From Nelumbo lutea (taxonomy: Eukaryota > Streptophyta > Magnoliopsida > Proteales > Nelumbonaceae): a DNA stretch of 64,000 nt. The notes beneath the pieces were generated by a model. That model ran no database searches. It saw only the letters and a list, made by a program, of their open reading frames with translations, and had not been told where the DNA came from. The translations under genes and the position numbers were made by a program. Below, one piece after another: positions 56,133-64,000 of this stretch. Within the stretch, counting starts at the first letter, position 1; each line of letters starts with the position of its first letter. The stretch lies in contig JAKGHH010000005.1 of assembly GCA_022828595.1 (NCBI GenBank), positions 53,749,655 through 53,813,654 on the forward strand, given 5' to 3'.

Positions 56133-56506
56133 TGATGCCTTTCTCACTTTGTGAATGTGTTATGAAAGAAACCAAAACAGACAAAAGAAAAGAGTGCAAA
56201 CAAATAAGAATCTAAAAGACTTATGTGATTTCGGGATTTTATACATACATCCATAGGAGATCCCGGTGAAATTCACTGTGCTCAATTCAAAAACATACAG
56301 CTCTAGTGGTCAAAGTAGCTTATATATATATGGATCAAAAAAGAATTAGAGAAGAGAGGAGAAGAAGAAGAGAGAAGAGAATATTAGAGTCCAAAAAATC
56401 TAGGCTGCCCACGCCAGTCCTTCTATTTATATGTTAGGGCATCCATACAATAATAATAAAGGAAAAGACAAGAGTTCCCTTGCAGCACATAACCAAGATT
56501 ACATCA
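56133..56506 (-). repeat. 3' LTR of the interrupted copia element
   Basis: Bounded by TGATGCCTTTC and GATTACATCA, giving TGATG/CATCA terminal inverted repeats, next to the purine tract GAGGGGGAA on the minus strand. On that strand ACATATAAATAG near 56432 is a plausible promoter. The left boundary is inferred from the terminal repeat. The partner LTR is not in the window. Confidence 0.7.
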
Positions 56507-56606
56507 TTCCCCCTCAAGTTGGGGCATAGATATCAATCATCCCCAACTTGTCACAAAGATTATAGTGCCGCATGGAGTTTAATCCTTTGGCAAGGATGTC
56601 TGCAAG

Positions 56607-56937
56607 TAGTGTTTTAAAAGGCATGGGAGGCGTACGCCTTGGAGAGGCACGTCTCTAGGCGAGGCGCTCCCAAAACGCCCTGAGGTGTATGCTAGAGGCG
56701 CTGACACCTCTGAGGCATACGCCTCATGCGCTTTTTACATGAGTCGTGCTAGAGGTATACGCCTCATGCATCTCATGCACATCTTATATAAAAAGACAAA
56801 AAAAAAAGAAAAAAGAAAAAAAGGAAAGGAAAAGAAAGGGAAGGGAAAGAAAAAGAAAGAGAAGAAAAAAAAAAGAGAAAAGGAAAGGGAAAGGGGAAGG
56901 GAAAAAAAGATAAGGGGAAAGAAAGTGATTTGCTCCA
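56607..56937. mobile_element. GTGTTTTAAAAGG element fragment with purine tract
   Basis: Begins GTGTTTTAAAAGGCATGG, followed by GAGGCGTACGCCTTGG and GAGGCATACGCCTC words. It continues into an AAAG/GGGA-rich tract at 56800-56930. It matches the fragment at 28069-28253/28931-29010. It replaces the RNase H segment of the copia element. No right terminus or duplication was found. Confidence 0.5.
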
Positions 56938-58990
56938 TGTTTTCCAAATAGGAGCCCTGTCCTAGGGAACTTCTTCAGGTATCTAAGAACTTTACTTGCT
57001 GCCTCTAAGTGTATGGCCCTGGGAGCATGCATGAACTAAGGACTCCCACTGCATACGCAATGTCAGGTCTTGTCATAGATAGGTAGAAAAGTCTGCCCAC
57101 CAATGTTTGATATTGGTTTGTGTCTTCTACGGTCTTATCGTTGCAGTCCCCAAGCATGTGGTTTACATCTATAGGAGTGTCAATAGGTTTTGCTCTAGCT
57201 TCTACATATCTTTCAAGAGATCTAGGATATATTTCCTCTAGGAGATGAAGATACTGTGATTAGAATGGGCAACTTCAATCCCAAGGAAATAACACAAAGG
57301 CCCCAAATCCTTCACTTCAAATTGAGTGGCCAAGAATCTCTTCAATCTCTGCATCTTTGGATCCCAATCACTGGTGATAATAATATCATCGACATATACA
57401 ATCAAGGCTGCCATTCTTCCTTGTTCTCTCTTCACAAAGAGTATGTGATCAGACTAGCACTACTTAAAACCCATCTGTTGGACTGCCTTGTGGAACCTAC
57501 TAAACCAGGCCCTTAGAGACTATTTTAGGCCATATAGAGGTTTCTTCAATTTGCAGCCTTTCTGCTCATTTCCGTTAGCACAAAAACCTGGAGGTTGGGT
57601 CATGTACACTTCTTCTTCTAAGCCACCATTCAGAAAGACATTTTTAATGTCCAGTTGATGAAGCTCCCAATCTAGATTTGTTGCTAAAGCGAGGAATACC
57701 CGAATAGAATTCATTTTTGCTATAGGGGCAAAGGTTTCCGCATAATCAACTCCATACACCTGTGAAAAACCTTTTGTAACTAGTCAAGCCTTGTACCTCT
57801 CCATTGTGCCATCTACCTTATGTTTCACACAAAATACCCATTTGTACCCTACAGATTCCTTTCCCTCAAGAAGATCTACGAACTCCTACGTGCCATTTTT
57901 GTGAAGGGCATTGATTTCCTCCTTCATTGCATCTGTCAACTCAGGAACAAGTAAAGCTTCTGCAACACTCTTAGGAAGGGAAACACTGTCAATAGTAGAG
58001 AGGAAAGAATGGAAAGAGGGTGAAATATTCTCAAAGGATAAGGAATGACCCATCGGGTGGTGTGTGGTGCATGATCTGACACCCTTCCTCTTAGCAATAA
58101 GAAGATCCAAATCACAATTAGAAGTGTCAATATCAATGGGTTCAGGTATATCAATTGGAACGATAGTACCTGGATGTGGTGATGGATTCAACCCCTAAGC
58201 GTCCGATGGCATAGGTTGCACAACTTCAGGATGCTTTGTGTTTATTGAACTTTGTTGACCCCGGCCTTGACTTTTGTACCACTATCTACGAAAGACCCAA
58301 AATGGAGGAGGGTCAGGAGGAGAGGGCAATAAAACCTATTTCTGTTTCTCCTTGCTTGAATTCTCCTCCTGAGGAGAAGCAAGAAAGAAAGGCACATCTT
58401 CAAAGGAGACATCCATGGATACAAAGTACTTTCTAGAAATGGGGTCAAAGCAACAATAACCCTTTTGGTAGAGGGGGTATCCAAGGAAAACACAAATAGT
58501 GGCTTTGGGATCTAGATTACCACGGGTAGGAGACAAATCATGAACAAAACACTTACACCCAAAGGCACATAAAGGGATAGGAAACAATGGAGACATAGGA
58601 AAGATGAGTTGATGAGGGGACATGTACTCCAAGAGACAAGATGGCATCCGATTGATAAGAAAAGCCGCAGTCATGATAGCATCCACCTAGAACCTTTTGG
58701 GAACATTCATGTGTATCAGTTACCCCCGAGCAACCTCTAGAAGATGACGATTCTTTCTCTTTGCAACCCCATTCTATTGAGGGGCTCTAGCACAAGAACT
58801 ACGATGAAGAGAACCACAAGTTTCAAAAAATTCTATCAGGTCACCATGAAAATACTCTTTGGCATTGTTTGATTGGAAATTTTGAATCTCAGTTTGAAAT
58901 TGTGTGTATACCATACGTTGAAAAGCTTTCACAAGTTTAGGAACTTCTTCCCGAGAGTGCATAGGGTACACCCACGTATATCGAGAGAAG
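56938..58990 (-). pseudogene. Pol of the interrupted copia: integrase and reverse transcriptase
   Basis: The integrase part (58336-58990) contains QNFQSNNAKEYFHGDL, with Asn in place of the usual second catalytic Asp. After a break come AFLINRMPSCLLEYMSP and LCAFGCKCFVHDL. Reverse transcriptase follows with VDYAETFAPIAKMNSIRVFL, WELHQLDIKNVFLNGGLEEE, LIVYVDDIIITS (catalytic aspartates intact) and FEVKDLGPLCYFLGIEV. Then MTRPDIAYAVGVLSSCMHAP leads to YLKKFPRTGLLFGK near 56950, where the frame meets foreign DNA. Stops and frameshifts break it into at least five pieces. Confidence 0.88.
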
Positions 58991-58995
58991 TTAGA

Positions 58996-59337
58996 TGTAA
59001 ATCAGTCCTCTAATATCAAGATTAAACTTAGTGATTAGCAAAATAGAACAGGTCTGAATGACTGTATAAGAGAGGAAGATGGCGAAGAGAAGAGGTAAGA
59101 GAAGAAGAAGTCGAATCAATCACCCTTCTCCTCTAACCCTATTTTATTAATCTCTAAAAAATTGATGATGACAAGTATACCCTTAAGTGGGTGGCCAACT
59201 TGGTAGTTACATAAAGAAAATAAAATAAGAACAAATAACAGGCCCATTAAGTGAGGCCCATCAACATAAAATAAAAGATAAAATAAAGGATATCACACGA
59301 AAGGCTGTTAGGGCCCATTCGGCCTAGTCTCTTTACA
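58996..59337 (-). repeat. 3' LTR of the nested copia element (342 bp)
   Basis: Starts TGTAAATCAGTCC and ends GTCTCTTTACA, so the termini are TGTAAA/TTTACA inverted repeats. On the minus strand the tract GCTTGAGGGGGAG directly precedes it. The copia integrase frame of the older element resumes just left of 58996. Confidence 0.88.
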
Positions 59338-60889
59338 CTCCCCCTCAAGCTGAGCATAGATGTCAATCATGCCCAACTTGCTTATATAGTGTGTCAATTT
59401 CTTCCTAGGAACTCCCTTGGTCAAGATATCAACTAGTTGCTCTTCTGATGTGATAAATGGTAAACAAACTTCTCCTGAAGAGACTCTTTCCCTTATGAAA
59501 TGCCTATCAATCTCAATGTGCTTAGTTCTGTCATGTTGAACATGATTATTTATGTGCAATGTTGATAGTAGCTTAGTTGTCACAATAGAGCATCATTGGT
59601 TTCTCGTAGTCCACCCCCAATTCCTCTAGAAGGGATCGTAGCCATAGTAATTCTGACACACCATGAGCCATTTCCCTGTATTCTGCTTCAGCTAAGGATC
59701 TAGCAACTACTGATTGTTTCTTACTCCTCCAAGACACAATATTCCCAGCAACCAGAGCACAATAATCAGAGGTGGACCTTCTATCATCAATACATCCTGC
59801 CCAATCTGCATCAGTAAAGGCTTCCAGCTTCATGTGACCATTCTTAGCAAATAGAATACCCTTCCCTGGAGTACATTTCAAGTAGCATAGAACCCTTTCT
59901 ACAGCAGCTAGATGAGTATCTCTGGGAGAATGCATAAACTGACTAATAACACTGACTGCATAGGAAATATCTGGCCGAGTCATGCAAAGGTATAACAGCT
60001 TCCCAAGCAGTCTCTGAAACACTCCCTTATCAGACAAAAGTTCACCATCTGTGGCAGAAAGCTTATGATTAGGATCAATGGGAGTGGAGATGGGTTTAGC
60101 TCTAAGTTTACCAGTTTCAGCAAGAAGATCAAGGACATATTTGCGCCGAGATATGAATATACCATCCTTAGATCGAGCAACTTCAATGCCCAGGAAATAC
60201 CGAAGATCTCCCAAATCTTTGATTTCAAATTCAGAGTTGAGAAATGCTTTTAGTTTACTAGCCTCTTCAATGTCATTACCCGTGACCACAATATCATTAA
60301 CATAAACAATCAAGAAGGTCACCAGAGAGTCATTTCTCTTCAAGAACAGTGTATGATCAGATTGTGTTTGAATGTAGCCAAAAGAGACAAGAGCAGCCCG
60401 AAATCTCTCAAACCAAGCCCAAGGAGATTGTTTGAGACTATAAATAGATTTGTGTAGTTTACACACCTTGCATTTCATTTCTTTCCCATACACTCCTGGA
60501 GGTAGAGTCATATAGACCTCTTCATGCAGTTCTCCATTCAAGAAGGCATTTTTAACATCAAACTGGTGTAGGGGCCAGTCAAAAGTAGTTGCTAGAGAAA
60601 GTAAAACCTTGACTGAAGTCATCTTAGCTATAGGAGCAAATGTCTCAAGATAGTCAATGCCATACATTTGGGTGTAACCCTTAGCAACCAACTGAGCCTT
60701 AAACCTCTCAACAAAGCCATCAGAGTGATATTTAATAGTAAACACACATTTACAACCCACAGGTTCCTTCTCTTCCGGCAAGTCCACAATATCCCAGGTA
60801 TGATTCTTATGCAATGCATCAAGTTCGGTCATCATAGCTTCCTTCCATTCAGCTTGAGATAAAGCTTCCGGTACAGACCCGACTATCAC
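59308..60889 (-). pseudogene. Nested copia reverse transcriptase and RNase H
   Basis: A 438-codon open frame (59573-60889) covers copia RT: FAPIAKMTSVKVLLSLATTF, LHQFDVKNAFLNGELHEEVY, then FLIVYVNDIVVTGNDIEE. The catalytic YVDD is changed to YVND. FEIKDLGDLRYFLGIEVARS and the RNase H domain follow, with Asp in EAFTDADWAG, Glu in SLAEAEYREM and Asp in MMLYCDN. A frameshift at 59575 precedes the C-terminal HDRTKHIEIDRHFIRERV and LVDILTKGVPRKKL (59308-59583). The Asp-to-Asn change alone should abolish polymerase activity, although the frame is otherwise long and well kept. Confidence 0.92.
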
Positions 60890-61027
60890 ATGGGAAGAAA
60901 CAGAGGCAAGAAAAGAGTAGTAGGAAGGGGAGAGAAGGCTGTAAGATAAGTGTTTAGAGATACAATGGGCTGTACACTTCCGCTTGCCCTTGCGAAGAGC
61001 AATAGGAAGGTCAAGGTCTGGAACAAT

Positions 61028-62293
61028 CTAAAATGGGTCAGTGGAGGGCTGACCTGTTTCCTCAGGAATGATGGGAGTGGTAAGATGCTCTTCTAAAGGA
61101 GTGGAAACAACCTGCACATGTCTGAATCTCTGTCTTTGGTACCACCTTTGGAGAGCAGGAGCAGAAGCAGGAGGAGGAGCAAGGACATCAGGGGTAAGTC
61201 CAATGGAAGAGGTGGACACCCCATGACTGGACACACAAGGGATGGGAAGAGGAACAGCTGGAGACATAGCAAAGTACTCATCAGATTTCTCCCCCTCAGG
61301 AGGAATACTAAAGAAGGGAGTCAACTCTGCAAAGGCGACATCCCGAGATACAAAATTGGTGCCACGAACTGGATCAAAATAGCAATAACCCTTCTCTGTG
61401 GAAGCATATCCCAGAAACACGCACTTATGAGCCTTAGGTTCAAACTTGTGCCTTTGGTGACTATGAATATGCACATAGCAAGTACACCCAAACACACGGA
61501 GAGGAAGAGAAAAGGGATCCTCATCCGGGAAGAGAAGACCAAAAGGGGTTTTAAAGCCAAGGACCCGGGAGGGCATACGGTTGATCAGAAAGGTAGCAGT
61601 AAGAACAACATCTCCCCAAAACTTTATAGGAACATGGGATGCAAATAAGAAGGATCTGGCAACCTCAACCACATGCCTATTCTTTCTTTCCACCACCCCG
61701 TTTTGTTGTGGAGTGTAGAAACAAGAACTTTGATGAATAACCCCAAAAGTTTCAAGATAGGTGGAGAGGGTTCTCTCTAAATACTCCTTAGCATTGTTAA
61801 AGCGGAATATTTTGATATGGGTATTAAACTGGGTGAGGATGAGTTCATGAAAATTTTTCACAATAACTGGTACTTCATCCCTGGATTTCATGAGATAAAT
61901 TCAAGTGTAACGTGAATAATCATCAATAAAAAGGATAAAGTACCTGTAACCCCCCATGGTTGGAATGTGATATGGCCCCCACACATCAGAGTGAACAATA
62001 TGGAAAGGAGAAAATGATCTTTTATTGCTAATTGAATATGAATGTCTACAATGCTTTGCCAGCTCACATGATTCACAATGAAGACTCGATAAAGACACTC
62101 CTTTAAACATATCTGGGAACAGATGACTCAAAGCAGAAAAGGACAAGTGACCAAACCGAAAATGACATAATAAAATTTTGTTAACAGACTCTGACACGAC
62201 TGACTCTAAGGCAACTCCATGAGGTGGTCCCAAAACTTGAACTGGTGTGTCCAGCGGGTATATTCTGTTCGCTTCATGGCCACTCCCAATCAT
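61028..62293 (-). pseudogene. Nested copia integrase
   Basis: At 61901-62293 are the HHCC pre-integrase segment (LCHFRFGHLSFSAL, HCESCELAKHC) and the first catalytic Asp in FHIVHSDVWGPYH. A break at 61892-61900 separates the rest. There the second catalytic position reads IFRFNNAKEYLE, with Asn instead of Asp, and the Glu is in PQQNGVVERKNRHVVEVAR. Next come FLINRMPSRVLGF and KCVFLGYASTEKGYCYFDP, the usual copia extension into the RT linker. Two defects make it inactive. Confidence 0.9.
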
Positions 62294-62399
62294 CCTCTAA
62301 GACTGCAGGTTCTGAAAAACACAATGAGTGGGAAAGAAAGTTATGCTGCAATTCATTGACTTTGTTAAGCTACTAACAGATAAGAGGTTTCTGTTAAGC

Positions 62400-62955
62400 T
62401 TAGGGACATGAAGAACAGAAGATAAGAACAAGGTGTTAGAGGTATTTATATCACCTTTACCAAAGATGGGGGCAAGGGACCCATCGGCAAGGGATATTTT
62501 CTCTTTCCCAGAGAGGAGGTGATATGATCAAAACAGGTTAGATAGGCTGGTCATATGGTCTGATGCACCGGAATCAATAATCCAAGGGATTTTATGATTA
62601 CCTGAAGCTGAAGCATGATTCGCAGAAGCACGAGTACCTGAGTGAGCAAAAGCCGATGAAGATGATGTACTGTTGGAAGGGTGAGTTGAAGAAACCGTAG
62701 CTTCCAGGTGATTTAGGAGCCTCCCATACTTCTCAAAATCCAGCTTATTGCAGCCAACTGCTCAATAGTTGATTTTTCTTCGCTTTCCTTACTTCCCCCT
62801 TCAGGCACTGTAGCAGCATTAGCAGTCTTGGATTTTCCCACCTGACTGCCCTTCTTAGGGTTGTTATTGTTCTTAAACCTATTAGAAAGAAGTTCAGGAT
62901 GAAGCGTCCAGTAGGTGTCTTTTGTATGTCGTGGTTTCTTGCAATATTCACACAT
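62400..62955 (-). pseudogene. Nested copia nucleocapsid knuckle and protease
   Basis: The zinc knuckle reads CEYCKKPRHTKDTYW, where the last Cys of CX2CX4HX4C is Tyr. Downstream, past a frameshift near 62700-62730, the protease motif WIIDSGASDHMTSLSNLF is intact near 62535-62590. The Cys-to-Tyr change is a G-to-A transition on the coding strand. Confidence 0.85.
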
Positions 62956-62999
62956 CTACTCTCTTTTCTCAGTAGGGCCCTTTGGTTTCATTCCTGCAT

Positions 63000-63632
63000 G
63001 TGCAAAATGTTCTGTAGATGGACTTTGCAACTGCACCTGCCGCCTACTCTCCTCACTACTTATCATAGCATATGCCTGTGAAAGAGTAACTCAAACACCC
63101 TATTTCTCTCCATTAGCTTTCTATACATTTCAGCATCCTTTTTACTCTCCCATACCACTGTCTCCATAACATCAATTTCCTACCATAGGGATTTTAGTAT
63201 AGAGTAGTAGATTGCCACACTCTTCTCCCCCTGTCTCAGGTTCTTCACATCACTTTTCAATTTGTATGCTCTAGCTACATTCAGTTTCTGTGAATAGGTC
63301 TCAGTTACACTGTCCCATATCTCCTTAGCCAAAGACATCCAGAGATAGTACTGGCTTATATGGGGTTGCATAGAGTTGACTAACCATCCTATAACAGTAT
63401 AGTTCTCTTGCATCCATCTTTCAAATTCAGGGTCTGTCTCTTCGGGTTTCACCTTGCTGCCTATGAGATACCCGAGTTTTCCTCTACTACAAATATAGAT
63501 TTTTATAGACTGCGCCCAAGCAAGATAGTTCGTCCCATCTAGCTTAATTGTGGTAACACCATTTAAAACGAAATCTATTGAATCAGGTCCAGAAACTGGC
63601 ACTTGCTTGAACTCACTTCCGTATGCCTCCAT
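63000..63632 (-). pseudogene. Nested copia gag
   Basis: Start ATG at 63632. LDGTNYLAWAQSIKIYICSR, WMQENYTVIGWLVNSMQPHI and AKEIWDSVTETYSQKLNVAR, then QGEKSVAIYYSILKSLW, end at TAG 63180. Reading continues as DVMETVVWESKKDAEMYRKL and then RNRVFE. It next jumps to LSQAYAMISSEESRRQVQLQ in another frame, so a block of gag is deleted there (about 63080). This is UBN2-type gag, which would form the virus-like particle. Confidence 0.88.
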
Positions 63633-64000
63633 TAATCAAACGGAAATCAAAGAACAGAAAATTTTGTCTATGTAAACTTACTTGAAGTCAAAACAGAACT
63701 TGGGTGCTTGAAAAACTAGGGTTTTGCTCCGTCCAGCACATGGGAGGAAGAGAGAAGACACTGCCGCACCTACCAGACTAACCCAAAAACTCTTCCAAAC
63801 CCTGAACCGCCTTCCTTTAGCAGTCACAAGACACCTTCCAAGCACAGAGCGCCACACCCAAGCTTCACCTTTCCTGGTAACCTCGAAAATCTCTAGTCGG
63901 CTAGGGTTTTGGGCAACAGCAAAACAACATCACTTCTTGGCAAAATCTGGCCAGAACTAAACTCTCCAAACCCTTCTACCAACTAGGCAAGTGATTCTCT
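63633..64000 (-). other. 5' leader of the nested copia element (partial)
   Basis: Sequence between gag and the unseen 5' LTR. It is C-rich on the plus strand with no coding signal. No initiator-Met primer-binding site is present up to the window edge, so the LTR lies further right. Confidence 0.6.

Larger units (their letters stand above)
56133..58990 (-). mobile_element. Ty1/copia element, minus strand, interrupted by another copia
   Basis: The 3' LTR is at 56133-56506 and the polypurine tract at 56507-56518. The end of pol (GLNSMRHYNLCDKLGMIDIY) is at 56520-56606, then reverse transcriptase and integrase rightward to 58990. There the second copia element enters within the integrase reading NFSRYTWVYPMHSREEV. 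The 5' half should lie beyond that insertion, outside the window. The RNase H region is replaced by unrelated DNA (56607-56937). The left flanking pentamer is TCCCA. Confidence 0.85.
58996..64000 (-). mobile_element. Ty1/copia element nested in a copia, 5' LTR outside the window
   Basis: The 3' LTR is at 58996-59337 and the polypurine tract at 59338-59349. RNase H, reverse transcriptase, integrase, protease and gag follow in order up to 63632, then leader sequence to the window edge. The 5' LTR and primer-binding site are not reached. The left flanking pentamer is TTAGA (58991-58995), lying in the integrase of the older copia element. Confidence 0.93.

Noticed and set aside
56685..57032. Open frames rich in Lys/Glu or Phe/Leu
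   Set aside because: They are translations of a low-complexity AAAG/GGGA tract and its complement.
61118..61648. Plus-strand open frame of 176 codons
   Set aside because: Antisense shadow of the nested copia integrase on the minus strand.
1..64000. CRISPR arrays, bacterial operons, phage or plasmid genes
   Set aside because: No regularly spaced repeats, ribosome-binding sites or prokaryotic gene order. Spliced genes and plant transposons throughout.

Overview
This is nuclear DNA from a flowering plant, probably one with a large, repeat-rich genome. The evidence is plant-type Ty3/gypsy (Tat lineage) and Ty1/copia retrotransposons, plant LINEs and a tRNA-type SINE, Mutator-like elements carrying host gene fragments, hAT and PIF/Harbinger MITEs, a FAR1-related (FRS) gene and AT-rich intergenic DNA. 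The species cannot be named from the sequence. Only two loci look like host genes in place: an FRS-family gene (41154-43153, minus) with one apparent single-base frameshift, and the last two exons of a DUF218-type gene (50270-51429, minus). Most of the rest is transposable elements, many nested in one another with clean target-site duplications (TSDs).

Layout. 1-5965: hAT-like elements, a ~590 bp inverted repeat and a decayed plus-strand LINE carrying two DNA-element insertions. 5966-16394: a minus-strand Tat-lineage gypsy element. Between its 3' LTR and integrase lies a plus-strand (antisense) gene with its own TATA box and apparent introns. 16395-20649: a truncated hAT, then a MULE carrying a histone H1 pseudogene, itself containing a second MULE that carries unidentified coding-like sequence. 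20650-24230: AT-rich DNA with a degenerate tandem repeat. 24231-33390: hAT elements, LINE 3' ends and a processed ribosomal protein eL32 pseudogene with a 15 bp TSD. 33400-37647: two MULEs, one with a GT47 (exostosin-type) glycosyltransferase fragment and one hosting a solo Tat LTR. 37650-43480: a SINE, a PIF element and the FRS gene. 43485-49738: a truncated copia element, a repeated Helitron-like family and two hAT elements. 50270-56060: the DUF218 exons and MITEs. 56133-64000: a copia element interrupted in its integrase by a second copia element that runs off the window.

How the parts relate. The window is a record of successive insertions, not an operon or pathway. Relative ages follow from nesting: LINEs and the Helitron-like family are oldest, hAT, MULE and retrogene insertions sit inside them, and the two right-hand copia elements are nested one in the other. 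Several retroelement catalytic codons carry G-to-A type changes, as expected from deamination of methylated silent copies. The observation most worth following up is the spliced antisense gene inside the gypsy element. Next are the three MULEs with gene-like cargo, one of them inside another.
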